This document shows positions 34,847 through 46,244 of a stretch of DNA of 64,000 nt, piece after piece. Position numbers and translations under genes: made by a program. Below the pieces are notes generated by a model. The model saw only the letters and a program-made list of their open reading frames with translations, made no database searches and was not told the origin of the DNA. The number at the start of each line of letters is the position of its first letter. The stretch's first letter is position 1. The stretch is from Taudactylus pleione (Eukaryota; Chordata; Amphibia; Anura; Myobatrachidae): assembly GCA_031769625.1 (NCBI GenBank), contig JAUIMM010000534.1:13757501-13821500 (forward strand), in the 5' to 3' direction.

Positions 34847-34925
34847 GGGGCCTATCCATTAGCAGATATATTGAACGACTGAACAATATATCCTTCGTTC
34901 AATTTATCTGCTAATAGATAGGCCC
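34847..34925. repeat. 79-bp hairpin with GGGGCCTATCC ends
   Basis: GGGGCCTATCCATTAGCAGATA pairs imperfectly with tatctgctaatagataggccc across a loop containing a second inverted pair (ttgaacgac, cgttcaa). It looks like a terminal hairpin of a MITE, comparable in design to 30062-30116, or a very short foldback element. Confidence 0.6.
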
Positions 34926-35530
34926 TGAACGATGACAGATGCGCTTTCCCATGGCCGATAAATTTTATCTTTCGTCTCTCCAACATATAGGTCAATTATC
35001 GCACATCGCTGCCAGATATTAGAAATATATGGCAGTTTATATGCGGTAAACATTGAAAAACAAGCGATATTAACAGCAGCTACAAAGCACTGGAGAGAAA
35101 AAAATCCACTCCCTGAATGATGTTATGCAATATCGTTCATCTTTTGCAAAAATCTATCATGAACATGACAGATATCTTTCTTTTTGTTACTGTACTATTT
35201 CTAATTATATAAAATTAAGCAGTGAAGTAATGAATTGAGTAGACTATCCTAAAGAAAATACCATGGCAATTTTAAAAAAGGTGAGTGTTACTCATTCTGC
35301 AGATATGTCCAGTGACAGTTAAGGGCTAGTGTACTACTAACCACTCAGCAGTACGTGTGGTTCAGGTGTCATAAGAACCATAGAGTCTTTCTTCTGTGCC
35401 CCATCAGGTAAATACAAGCATTTACTGGATGCATGTGTTCGAGTATGCACAAGCACTATTAAGCATATACTTATGCATTTTCATGATGATGACTGCTGTT
35501 TTAATATGTTTTTTATAAAAAAAATGTAAA
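34926..35530. other. No feature recognised
   Basis: Non-coding. The first 200 bp may be the interior of the MITE whose terminal hairpin lies at 34847-34925, but no right end was found. Confidence 0.4.
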
Positions 35531-36075
35531 TAAACGACCAGGGGTGTATCTAGGGGTCCAAGCGCCCCCGGGCAAAGTAAGGGACTGGCACCCCCCTTCC
35601 TCCCTGATATTTTTGGAATAAATTAGACAGTTGCCCACTTTTCCATCACATATTATCGACAGATAGATCAGCGGCCGCACTGGTGATCCAGGGTCTCTCT
35701 ATGTCTCTACAGCAGCAGCAGCACATCACTTTGGAGATGTGCTCTCCTGGAGACTTAAGTTTAGCGAGGACCCAGGGGTGGTCACACAGTGACATTGTAA
35801 CTGGCCCTATGGTTAGATACTCCAAGATTTGCTAATGTGTTCTAACAAGTGAATGAAATAACCTTAACCCTATGTATAGAAAGCAGTCACCTTATATCAT
35901 GATCCAGTATAGTGCACTCTGTCACTGGCTCAGCAGGTACTGTCCCGGCAACAGCAGCAGCCCTCATTGCCATCTGCCAGGTACTCTACTCACTTGGTGC
36001 CAGCTCCGGTGCCCCCAGCCCACTAGGCTATATGGATATACAGTGCCAACACAAAACAGCAGGTCCTTACCCTGT

Positions 36076-36543
36076 TTAGAAGTGGATGAGACAGCCAATC
36101 TCCAATTCCATGGCCCCATTCTGCACCCAGCACAGGTCCCTGAATCCCAGCTGGTAGAGGTAGTCATTCTGCACGAGCAGCAGCATCTCGTGTAGCTCCA
36201 GTCTGTGACTGCTCTCCCCATGTAGCTGCACATATAGGGCACCCAGGGCCAGGACATGGTGCAGGAGGTGCATCTGGACTGTCACCACCACACAGGGCTG
36301 CGGCTCTGCACTCAGCTCCTCAATAGACGACGAGGAAGAGAATAACGTGGCCCCACAATAAAAGAGCTCTGGCCCCTGGCACACATCAGGGCTCAGGCTG
36401 TCAGAGTCCCGGAGCAGAGCCGTGCCGCTGGCCACCTCCCACCACTCCCTCCCCAGGTATCTGATCTGTGGCATACTCACCCAGGCTCCCACACGAACTC
36501 CTCCATCTCCGCTCTGTCCCCTTGGAGGCAGATGCAGCATCAT
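36076..36543 (-). pseudogene. Captured gene fragment, unrecognised product (155 codons open)
   Basis: I do not recognise the protein. The frame is uninterrupted for 155 codons, has high complexity and contains segments that look like folded-domain sequence (VQMHLLHHVLALGALYVQLH, then RDLCWVQNGAMELEIGC). On the minus strand an ATGGAGGAGTTCGTG start in another frame runs to a GTGAGT donor-like site near 36475-36485, 5' of most of the frame. The downstream end, TAAACAGGGTAAGG near 36065-36075, also resembles an exon-donor boundary, with a TAA just before it. This suggests genomic exon plus intron pieces rather than a retrocopy. It lies inside the hAT-like element. It could alternatively be a genuine host exon with unrelated repeats beside it. 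Confidence 0.45.
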
Positions 36544-36611
36544 GGGCCTGGCCTAGTACTCTCAGCACCCCAGATGAGTCTCCCCCCGGCCGGAGCAGGT
36601 GGGCGGGTACA

Positions 36612-36719
36612 GGGGTGTATCTACTCCGTAGCTGCGGGTGACACCACCAGGTCGGCACCCCCCCTTTGGCTGCCGCCCCTGGCAAGTGCCATCCTGGCCA
36701 ATAGGTAGATACGCCCCTG
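36612..36719. repeat. Internal short element with the same termini
   Basis: CAGGGGTGTATCTACTCC starts at 36615 and TAGATACGCCCCTG ends at 36719, giving a possible 105-bp minimal element. Its left flank (gcgggta) does not match the right flank (TAAACTAC), so it is more likely an internal duplication of the terminus of the larger element. Confidence 0.5.
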
Positions 36720-36727
36720 TAAACTAC

Positions 36728-38756
36728 ATGCCAACTCCTCCAAAAAGTCAAAATCAGGGGAACCATCTGTAGCAGTAGGCTATGGCAAGTTTGAGTGGGG
36801 AAACTACAGCAGGAAAACTCGAGCGTGGCATTCCCTTACCATATTGTCCACCAGTCCTAGTTTATTGAGCACATCGAATGAGGCATGCAAGTACAGAACA
36901 CAGAAAAAAAACTCAGTTCTCTGGAACCCTATTAATTTAAGAGAAAACATCTTTTTCTATTCACCTGCGGAGGCTTTCTCCAGCCCGCAACACAGGAAAA
37001 CTGAAGTACTGTATAGCCAACCCAAGCATGTGCATAGTGCTGTTGGATAGTTCAACTTAAATTTGATTGTCACAGTAAATATCTCAATCCCAGGTCAGCT
37101 TCCTCTACATCTCACAGTATTCCTGCTCTGTGGTCTTAGAAACCTGCTCAGAAGAAAGCACAGCACGGAAACAGCTCCTCTCTCCCCAGAAATAGCATTC
37201 TGAGACACTACAGTATGTGCTAAATTAAAAAACATAATTAATATTAATGGCAGATTACCTGGTAACCACTCCAGTTTAAGAAGTATATTTTAAGTGTTTA
37301 TGAATAGATACAGGTTATATTTAAATATAGGAAAATGTAACCCTTATCTCTTTATATACACTAGTTATTAAAGTTAACTTTAGATATTTTATTCAATAGA
37401 TAATGTATAGTTAACCTGTTTTTGCAGAACACTGAAAGTAAATATCGCATTGTGTTTCTTCTCCATGTAACACAGATAATCTAATACATTGTACATGTTA
37501 GCAATTATGTAGTCATTATTATATATAGCTATGATGAATATAATAAGCATTTTCTAATTATGCACACAGTGATATAGATATAACTGTAATCATATGCTGA
37601 ATACAGAATGTTCTTTCAAAAATATATGTATATATACTGTATATTGCCCTTACATTGCAAAGAATAATCATACTGCATTGTAGAAGATCATATAGAAAGT
37701 ATGATTATCTCATGCTGCTGCTAAGGTGTGTTAGCAATGGAAAAAAATTATGTACAGCTGTAATGGACAGCAAGCACATATAAAATGAATGATAAAACAA
37801 CTAACACCATGAAGTAGAGTACAACAGTACCTTACTTTTTCAGCTCAGGGCACCTATAGAAGCAGAGCCAGTAAAGGGTCGATGTGACCCTGCCGAGAAC
37901 AGGTGTCTGCCGCCCTGTGTTCTACTGCATGCAGCAGCTCAGTCAGTGCTACTACAAACAGTAAGGAGCAGCTCCTGAGTCCCCTCATCAGCATCATGTG
38001 ACACATCACGACCATGTGGAGACTCAGGAGCAGCTCTACCGGAATCGGGAGGTCAGGTGAGTAATCAGGGGATAGAGAGGGAGGCAGTAGGCTCCATGTG
38101 GCTTCTGGGGAATAAGCTCCATGTGGTTTGGAGGGGGCCCTCATGACTTAGTTGCCCTGGGGCACCCACAAGCCTTAATACGGCCATGCATAGTAGACAC
38201 CACTCTCTAACGTTCTTCAAAAATTTTGCCCATTGAGTTTATGGTCAAAATATTGTCAACAAATGGATTCCCTCTCTACAGTGCCAGAGTCCTTGTCAAT
38301 GTGGCTATTGATCTGAGTTTGTAACCTCTATAGACATACAGGGGCTGAAGCATAGTTTGTTACATATCTTATGTGAAAAGGAGTACATGCATGTGAGAAT
38401 ACACAGTCAAACGTAATTCCAAACTTATCTACCCTGCTACCAGAGATGTGGAATGGGGCGTGATGTGGTGTTCTCACATAGGTAAAGTTCAGTAAGGACA
38501 TGTTTATACAAAAACAGCCTATGCAGATCAATATGGCATTGTATATAGCCGGCACCTATCAAGATTCATATATTTTGCATCTAGTATAGGGCAGATGCAA
38601 GTACTAACTAATGATGATGATGATAACTAGTATTAAAACAGACACATATATTGCCGATGTACAGATGTACATATCTTGATATGTGTACAGCTCTGCATGC
38701 AGTATGTGTGAAAAAGATACAGTATGTGCCATTTGGTTTTCCTGAAGAACAAACAC
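36728..38756. other. Non-coding span, no identified element
   Basis: AT-rich to about 37830. A GC-richer block at about 37835-38190 (ending in ttaatacggccatgc) may be a non-autonomous transposon, but no matching ends were found. Confidence 0.5.
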
Positions 38757-39010
38757 ACCCGAAGGGTTCTGGGTCAAAGCAAATCCTGGCTTGGATCACT
38801 TTTGGGGTTCAGAGTAAAACAGAATCCCAGGTCGGGTCTGCTGTGAGTTCAGAACTTGGATTTAAAAAACAAATCTCGGTTTTGAATTGCATGTAAACAG
38901 ATCTAAATTACACGATTTTAACTGTTTTTTTTTACATTTTAAAGCAATCAAAGCCAAAACAGAATCCAAACCAAAATACTTGAGGGTGGCTTTGCCAAAA
39001 CCAAAACATG
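38757..39010. repeat. Remnant of the hAT MITE family seen at 45750-46010
   Basis: Shares the theme of repeated aaaccaaaac and gattttaactgttttt with 45750-46010 and with the left part of the 41737 element. Ends and target duplication are lost. Confidence 0.45.
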
Positions 39011-41728
39011 GGAGTCTATGCACACCATACACTATTTTTCTGAACATGTTTCCTCTAAGTAATGTACATTCATTTGTCTTACTTTTCGGCATCAGCTAAC
39101 CATCTTGGAGTAAATCACAGAATTTGATGGGTGTGGTCCTAAAAATTGTCAGAGATACAAATAATTTCAAGGGGTCTCTACCTTTAGATCCATATAATAT
39201 AAAATATCTTTCATAATTCTCTATATACTTATGACACTACTCCTTAGGCAAAATTTACTAGATGTCGATTTGGTATTTTTCTGCAATCTCCCATCAGTTT
39301 TGTATGTAGATTTAATGGTATAAGAGATGCCAAATTGCATGAAACACCTAACTAAATGGGAGAAGCGTTGGTTGGTTGGAAAAATAGAAACCAAAGCTCT
39401 CAAACAATCAGTGCTTCCCCCATTCATTCTTATAAGTGATCAGGAATGACCTGCCATTACACTATAGTACTGTACTGAGTGTAAAGTACTGTCCATTTGG
39501 GCTAGGGATTTTTATATGTTTTGTTTTCTGAAGACATTAGAACTACTGCAAAGACCAAAGAAGTGATGATAAAAGTATTATTTTTTTAAAATTATTGTTT
39601 TTTAATAAAAGACTACCCCCTTTGGTGTTTGTGTGTACTGTCATTATTTTAATATTTTTTTTACAGGTGTATTACAGGTGCCAGCGGCCCTTAATGTTCG
39701 GTCATGCTGCAGCTTGTTGTTCCACAAGTGCCAGCATGCTGGGGCCGACCTGTAGTATGAGTGTTGTCATGAACCCAGGCTGACTCACAGTTACAACAAT
39801 CTGGATCAGCTGGTCATGATGCCGGCGCACCTTGGTCACATACCAAAATACATAATTCTTCTGCCACCACGCAGATTTTTCTGGAGTTTTGCAATCTTTT
39901 TAATAAATTATTAATAAATCACATTCAATTACACACAGATATGTAGCATGGGCCTCACTAGCTCACAAGTTCAATAAGAATCACAGAGAATATGTTAGAT
40001 TAAATGTGCTTAATCCAAAAAATATTTTTAAGGCTTAGTTACAAAAATATTAGTAAAATGACAAACAGATTATAATGCAAATATTTTCTAAAAATAAAAA
40101 TTAAATAACTCAGAGTTCCTAAAACAGCTTACAATAAAGTTCTTAGCACTGCTGATGGGGTGGAGGATTTCACCCACAAGAATATCCTGGTGCACTCAAA
40201 GCACTTCTGTCTGATCCCCAATAAGTGACAAGCTTCTTTGGAAGAGCTGCTCTCTTATGTGACCTATACACACATTCTGCTCTTCAAATAACAAAAGACA
40301 ATTTCACATTTTTCTCAACTGGTCAAAGGACCCCATAACTGTGTTTAGGAGACAAGACACAGTTATAGAAACATTGCTCAAACCAAAGGAATATATATAG
40401 ATCGTTATCAACCCCTCTTCCTGGTGTCGCTGGCTTAAAAGGGTGTTCCAGTCATAAACCGTGGAGTATCCATCAGCCCCTCTGGACACACACAGGTCAA
40501 TTAAAATACATCAAATGCAGCTGCTTCATTGCACATAGTTCACAAAATATAATTTCTGGAAATTATTCTTGAGATTAATCGCCACAAGTGTAAAGAACAA
40601 TATAATTTTCTATATTTTTAACCCTGCACCCACTGCCATCAGAGATGCAGTGAACAGTCCCAGGCTTTGTGCCCATGCCTGGGGGGTCTGCAGGAGAAGG
40701 GACCCCATTTTTGTGGAGTCCTGACTTTCCAAGGAAATCCAGGCCTGGTCTGATCAGTTTGGAGCTGTTTTACAGTATGGCAGAGCGATCTCACACTGTG
40801 CATCTCTCTGCAATAGCATACGCCCCCTGGTTGGTACAGCCTGGTGATGGTTATTGGAAAATTGAAGGATCTTATGCAAGATTTCTGTCAGTTTTTTACA
40901 GTACAAGACCATGCTGAGAGATCAGAGGCTGGTTATCGTTTCTTTCTCCCTTTTTTTCTTTACATTAACCATTTATTTACTGCTTTACACACCAAAGACT
41001 ACACAGATCATATTGATTTGTGCAGTGCTTTGAATCTGCCACACACTGACAGTGGATTCATGACTGTGTTTAACAGTGGAGTCTATGGTAAATGGGGAAA
41101 TCTGACAGGGTTTTAGACAAAAATAAAATGACAGGTCATTGACAGACAATAGAAACTCAAAAGCGATGCTTAGTAAATACTGCATTTAGACAATCCAAAC
41201 TGCTGGTGATTTGATTTAGAATTAAAACACAATTCTTAGTAAATGTATCCCCCTTGTCTCTCCCTGCAGACCTGAAGACTGTCTCCTTCTCAGTCTGCTT
41301 CTTTGTATCTCTCACTGCTAATTTTCCTGCCACTATATTCATTCATTGTCTTACTCTTAACCGTCTCTTTATGGTCACTGCTTAATAACTTTCATAACTG
41401 CCTCTCCTCCCAACTGGTTCCCAAGTCCTTGGTGTTATTATGCAGAAATTCACATTTCATTTTCTAGGCAAGGCTTCAAGGTCCCTGCTTATCTATGATC
41501 AGGGGCAGAATGATGAGAAACAATGGATGTGCATGCCAAAGGGCTCCAGCTCTGAAGGGGCACCTCCTCCATTGTCCACAACATATTCACCCCACTTAGG
41601 GCTATAACTATGCACCCGGAGTGTACCATCACGGCCACCCAATACATGGCACCCCTTCCGAGGACCTGAGAAGCCACCAAACACTAGTGGAGAGTTCCAT
41701 GTCAGACCATCAGCTGCTGCCTTCGTAT
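39011..41728. other. No feature recognised
   Basis: Non-coding. Short frames at 40669-41116 and 41499-41834 show no domain. A few blocks (for example caggggcag near 41500) recall hAT ends, but no pair was found. Confidence 0.5.
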
Positions 41729-41984
41729 ATTTATAGTAGGGGTGTGCACTGGCCACTTTTCGTGTTTTGTGTTTTGGTTTTGGATCTGGATCTTTCTTCG
41801 TGTTTTGGATCTTGATTGCATTTGCCAAAACCACCCTTTGGTGTTTTGGGTTCTGGGTTTTGTGTTTTGGATATGTATTTTTTTTTTAAAAAGCATAAAA
41901 ACAGCTAAAATCACAGAATGTGTTGATTTTTCTGTTCCTATGCTATTATTAACCTCAAAAACCTTAATTTCCACTCATTTCCAG

Positions 41985-42135
41985 TAGGGATGTGCAGGCT
42001 CGGTTCTACTCGGTTCCGTTCGGTTCTTTTTACCGAATCTTATTGGCTATCCAAAACTCGTGACAGCTGAAACCCAATAAGATCCGGTAAAAAGAACCGA
42101 ACGGAACCGAGTAGAACCGAGCCTGCACATCCCTA
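41985..42135. mobile_element. 151-bp foldback hAT MITE nested in the hAT element
   Basis: Nearly the whole element is one hairpin: TAGGGATGTGCAGGCTCGG through gttctttttaccg pairs with cggtaaaaagaac through AGCCTGCACATCCCTA. ATTTCCAG is duplicated exactly at 41977-41984 and 42136-42143. Its terminus TAGGGATGTGCA differs from the host element's TAGGGGTGTGCA by one base. Confidence 0.95.
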
Positions 42136-42516
42136 ATTTCCAGTCTATTCTGAACACCTCACACCTCACAATAGTGTTTTTATGTCCATAAGGTTGTACC
42201 GAGGTAGATGGATGACTATGCTAAGCGACACGAGTGGGCGGCACAAACACGTGGCCCATTTAGGAGTGACACTGCAGTGGCAGACAGGATGGCAGTTTGA
42301 AAAACTAGGCCCCAAACAATACGTAATGCAGAGAAAATGGAATTGTCCTTGGGCCTTCCCAACCACCCTTATGTTGTATAAACAGGACATGCACACTTTA
42401 ACAAAACCAATCATTTCAGCGCCAGGGTCTTCCACATGACTGTGGCTGAAATGATTGGAACATTTGGGCCCCCACAAAACAAGCTGGCAAATAATCTGTC
42501 CCTGCACAAACTGGCT

Positions 42517-42888
42517 CTACAGAGGCAAGATGTCATCCTCATCCTCCTGATTCACCGATTCCTCACCCTCTTCAGTGTTGTGTACATCCTCATCCTCACA
42601 GAGTATTAATTCCTCCCCGCTGGAATCCACCACCACAGGTCCCTCTGTATGTTCTGGAGGCTGGTCTCCCTGGAAGAGTTGATAGTTCATTATTATGAAC
42701 ATCATCTTCTCCACATTTTGTGGAAGCAACCTCCTACGCCTTTCGCTGACAAGGTTCCCGGCTGCACTAAACACTCTTTCGGAGTACACACTGGAGGGGG
42801 GGCAACTCAGGTAAAATAGAACCCGTTTGTACGGGGGCCTCCAAATTGCCTCTTTTTCCTGCCAGTACAGGTACGGACAGTCTGACAT
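42517..42888 (-). pseudogene. hAT transposase C-terminal dimerisation region
   Basis: Frame of 123 codons. WRPPYKR, then CPPSSVYSERVFSAAGNLVS and RRRLLPQNVEKMMFI are the hallmark of the hAT C-terminal dimerisation domain (ZBED-related branch). It is followed by an acidic tail rich in E and D. The residues upstream are missing, replaced by tandem repeats at 42918-43240. Confidence 0.92.
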
Positions 42889-42917
42889 GTCTACTTGGAT
42901 GCTGTCACCGATGTAAT

Positions 42918-43240
42918 CCTTTAACAGACAGACGCACGCTTGTCATTGCTGCTTTGAGGATGCAGGTGCGGCTACAGCCAAAACATTTCACAAATACAGA
43001 AAAAAAAGAAGAATTTTTTTTTGTTTGAGGAGCGCACTTTGAGGGTTACACCACCCTTTAACAGACAGATGCATGCTTGTCGCTGCTGCTTTGAGGATGC
43101 AGGTGCGGCTACAGCCCACACATTTCACAAAGACAGAAGAAAAAGAAGAAATTTTTATTTTGTTTGGAGTGCACTTTGGGGGTTATAGCACCCTTTAACG
43201 GACAAGCCAGCTGGCACTTTACTTATGACACAGGCATACG
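42918..43240. repeat. Tandem repeats inside the transposase gap (about 2.4 units, 137-bp period)
   Basis: Units start at about 42918, 43054 and 43191 with cctttaacagacag or cctttaacggacaag, and contain gctgctttgaggatgcaggtgcggctac and ttcacaaa. They are shorter relatives of the 160-bp units at 44100-44957. The third unit runs straight into transposase sequence near 43240. Confidence 0.85.
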
Positions 43241-44089
43241 CAGTCGCTGGATGGCAAAAGTGGCCAGAATTTTTTCGGGCCACCCAAAGCATCTCCTGCA
43301 CACCCCTGTCGCTTTTCAGAAAATTCTGCACAACCAAGTTTATTGTGTGAGCAAAATATGGGACATGCTGGAATTTGCCCAGATGTAATGCCCGCACACT
43401 ATTGGTGGCGTTGTCAGATATCACAAATCCCCAGGAGAGTCTAAGTGGGGTAAGCCACTGGGCGATGATTTCCCTCAGTTTCTCTAAGAGGTTGTCGGCG
43501 GTGTGCCTCTTACTGAAACCTGCCTTGGAACGAGCTAGCGTTTCTGAGTTGCTGCTGCTGGAGACGCTGCTGTTGTTGCTGCATAAGGTGATACATTTAC
43601 CCAGTTGGATGTCACAGTCATATAGTCCTTAGTCTGTCCTGTTCCACTTGTCCACATGTCCGTGGTTAAGTGGACATTGGGTACAACCAAATTTTTCAGG
43701 ACACTGAGGACACTTTTTCTGACTTTTCTGTACAGTCTTGGTATCGCATGCCTTCTTAAGTGGAATCTAGATGGGATTTGGAACCGGGGACACACTACCT
43801 CCATCAATTGTCTAAATCCCACTGCACTAATGGCGAATACCGGATGCACGTCTAACACCAACATAGCAGTCAAGGCCTCAGTTATACATTTTGCTTCAGG
43901 ATGACTGTTGTCGTACTTCATCCTCCTTGCTAAGGACTGTTGGAGGGTCAATTGTTTAGTAAAAGTAGTGGTGTTCCTACTTCCTCTCTGGGATGATGAA
44001 CAACTCCCAGCAGCAGCAACAGCACTAGGAGGAAGTGGTTCTTGATCTTTCCCTATTTTATTTTTATCGGAGAAAGTTTGGTCCTCCAT
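43241..44089 (-). pseudogene. hAT transposase N-terminal and middle parts (ZBED-related)
   Basis: A 184-codon frame (44089-43535) starts at an ATG, has a Ser/Ala-rich leader, then ALTAMLVLDVHPVFAISAVG, FHLRRHAIPRLYRKVRKSVL and VHLTTDMWTSGTGQTKDYM, the first acidic block of the hAT RNase-H fold. After a glutamine/alanine-rich stretch and frameshift near 43540, the sequence continues with LREIIAQWLTPLRLSWGFV, ISDNATNSVRALHLGKFQHV and FAHTINLVVQNFLKSD, ending near 43241. The BED zinc finger expected at the N-terminus is not seen. The insertion domain and third acidic residue are lost in the gap. Confidence 0.9.
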
Positions 44090-44099
44090 TTATGTTATA

Positions 44100-44957
44100 T
44101 TGATATATACGTGCGGCTAAGGCGCACACAAACACAGAAAATAATTTTTATTAGTACACTTTGTGGGTCACACCACCCTTTAAGAAATGAGCCAGCCGGC
44201 CCTTTACTTATGGGACACAGGCGCACGCTTGGCACTGCTCCTTTGTTGATGCACGTGCACCCACAGTGCACACAATTCACAAACACAGAAAATATTTTTT
44301 TATTTTGTTTGGAGTGCACTTTGGGGGTTACAGCACCCTTTAATGGTCAAGCCCGCCGGCCCTTTACTTATGACACAGGCGCACGCTTGGCACTACTTTG
44401 TTGATGCACGTGCGGCTACTGCGCACACAATTCACAAACACAAAAATATTTTTTTTTATATTTCTTTTGGAGTGCATTTTGTGGGTTACAGCACCCTTTA
44501 ATGGATAAGCCAGCTGGCCCTTTACTTATGGGACACAGGCGCACGCTTGGCGCTGCTCCTTTGTTGATGCACGTGCAGCCACAGTGCACACAATTCACAA
44601 ACACAGAAAATATTTTTTTATTTGGTTTAGAGTGCACTTTGGGGGTTTCAGCACCCTTTAACGGTCAAGCCAGCCGGCCCTTTACTTATGACACAGGCGC
44701 ACGCTTGGCGCTACTTTGTTGATGTACGTGCGGCTACTGCGCACACAATTCACAAACACAAAGATATATATATATTTTTTTTTTTTTTTGAGTGCAATTT
44801 GGGGTTTACAGCACCCATTAATGGACAAGCCAGCCGGCCCTTTACTTATGACACAGGCGCATGCTTGGCGCTACTTTGTTGATGCACGTGAGGCTACTGC
44901 ACATACAATTCACAAACACAGAAAAATTTATTATTTTTTTTACACTTTTGGGGAGCA
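44100..44957. repeat. 160-bp tandem array, about 5.4 units
   Basis: The ccctttaa or cccatta junctions fall at 44176, 44336, 44494, 44654 and 44814, giving a period of 158-160 bp. Each unit has gccagccggccctttactta, acacaggcgcacgcttgg, gttgatgcacgtgcggctac, ttcacaaacaca and an A/T run. It lies where the 5' UTR and N-terminus of the transposase would be. Reading frames within it repeat with the unit and are not genes. Confidence 0.93.
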
Positions 44958-45029
44958 CCCCTGATGGACAGAGCACCCCCTGGACAACACTACAGCACCC
45001 CTTTAGGACTCGGTCACTGCACAGGACTT

Positions 45030-45260
45030 TGGAGTGGACACAGCCCTTATGGACAACTGACTGCACAACACAGTACAGCCAGCCCTTATGGACTTTGGAG
45101 GAGTGGACACAGCCCCTATGGACAATAGCAGCACAGCACAACACAGCCACCCCTATGGACTTTGTAGGAGTGGACACAGCCCCTATGGACAACAGCAGCA
45201 CAGCACAGCACAACACTACACTGCACTACACTACACTACACTACACAGCCCAGCCAGCCC
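45030..45260. repeat. Short tandem repeats at the right end of the hAT element
   Basis: Units of about 70-80 bp containing ggagtggacacagcccctatg and gcagcacagcacaacacagcc repeat about 2.5 times, followed by a cactacactac microsatellite (45218-45245). Confidence 0.8.
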
Positions 45261-45491
45261 TAACTCTCACCCTCCCTCTTCACTGTCCACAGCCGAGTGA
45301 GAAAATGGTGCCGACGCGAGTACCTTATAACGAATCCAAAACCCGCGAGACCCGGAAGGCGGGATAATGACGTTTTGTCTCGATTTCAGATCCGAGTCAG
45401 GCGGGGAAAAGTCGAGCCTGACTCGGATCAGCCTCGGATCGGGGGGGCTTGGGATTTCAGAAATCCGAACCCGCTCACCCCTAATTTATAG

Positions 45492-45741
45492 CCTGTCTGC
45501 ATCAAAAAATTGCTACATTATAGTGTCAGGTGCTGTGACTGGGGGGCACCAAATTATAACTTTCTTCTGGGACGAACTTACACCACTGTCTATGTTACTA
45601 GAAGCTATGCTATTTAAATAAATATACTTGAAACTGTGTTCTTGCATCAGATTCATGACAAAAGTGCAGCTTGGTGTCTTCCAGGTTGACCTTTGGTGAC
45701 AGATATCCCATCCAAAGTCCACAAGCTGATCATAGAGAAAG
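45492..45741. other. No feature recognised
   Basis: Short non-coding spacer between two hAT-type elements. Confidence 0.5.
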
Positions 45742-45749
45742 GTGATGAG

Positions 45750-46010
45750 TAGAGGTGTGCAGTTCGGTTCTCCAGAAATCCTAATCCAGCTGAATTTCGT
45801 AAATTCAAGTCACAGTTCTAATCTTTTTGTGGTTCAGAATACGGATTTCAAATCTGAATTTTGGGTTTTGGATTGCATAAATTGCATGATTTTAGCTGTT
45901 TTAAGAACTTTTTATCTATTTAAAAAAAAAATCCAGATCCAAAACCAAAGCCAAAGCACAAGATGAATCCAGATCCAAAACCAAAACATGGGGGTCAGCA
46001 CACATCTCTA
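45750..46010. mobile_element. 261-bp hAT MITE with exact 8-bp target duplication
   Basis: Starts TAGAGGTGTGCAGTTCGG and ends GTCAGCACACATCTCTA. GTGATGAG lies at 45742-45749 and 46011-46018. The termini resemble those of the 41737 hAT element, which may be the autonomous relative. Confidence 0.92.
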
Positions 46011-46244
46011 GTGATGAGTATATTGTGTTTTCTACACCACCCACTTAAGACACTAAAAAGAGGGGTGTTGCACACAGTATTCCGAATTATTATTCATTAT
46101 ATTTCCTACTCAATTATGTATTAATATTAAACAGTATATACAGTAAATTAGGACAGAATTTACTATTGGTTTACACATTTACTATATTCATTGTTATTTT
46201 TAAATATATTTTAGTCTTTAACCCAATCACTTGTTATGCACTTA

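Larger units (their letters stand above)
35539..36719. mobile_element. 1.18-kb hAT-like non-autonomous element carrying a gene fragment
   Basis: Ends CAGGGGTGTATCTA and TAGATACGCCCCTG form 14-bp terminal inverted repeats with one mismatch. Flanks are TAAACGAC (35531-35538) and TAAACTAC (36720-36727), 7 of 8 identical, as for a hAT target duplication. No transposase is inside. The GC-rich interior carries a long minus-strand reading frame with nearby splice-donor-like sites, so it appears to have captured genomic coding sequence. A second internal copy of the left terminus lies at 36615. Confidence 0.7.
41737..45483 (-). mobile_element. 3.75-kb hAT transposon with exact 8-bp target duplication
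   Basis: ATTTATAG at 41729-41736 and 45484-45491 is an exact duplication. Ends TAGGGGTGTGCAC and GCTCACCCCTA form a short imperfect inverted repeat. Reading minus strand from the right: a GC-rich tandem region (45000-45260), a 160-bp tandem array (44100-44957), transposase N-terminal and middle parts (44089 to about 43240), a second block of the array (43240-42918), the transposase C-terminus (42888-42517), a non-coding 3' region and a nested MITE (41985-42135). The coding sequence is broken, so the copy is inactive. Confidence 0.92.

Noticed and set aside
36401..36766. 121-codon minus-strand frame
   Set aside because: It is out of frame with the better 155-codon frame and runs through the transposon terminus.
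44100..44957. CRISPR-like array
   Set aside because: Units are 160 bp and wholly repetitive with no unique spacers, and the genome is clearly eukaryotic.
44042..45367. Series of 60-168-codon frames
   Set aside because: They repeat with the 160-bp tandem array and short repeats of the hAT element, so they are shadows of the repeat.
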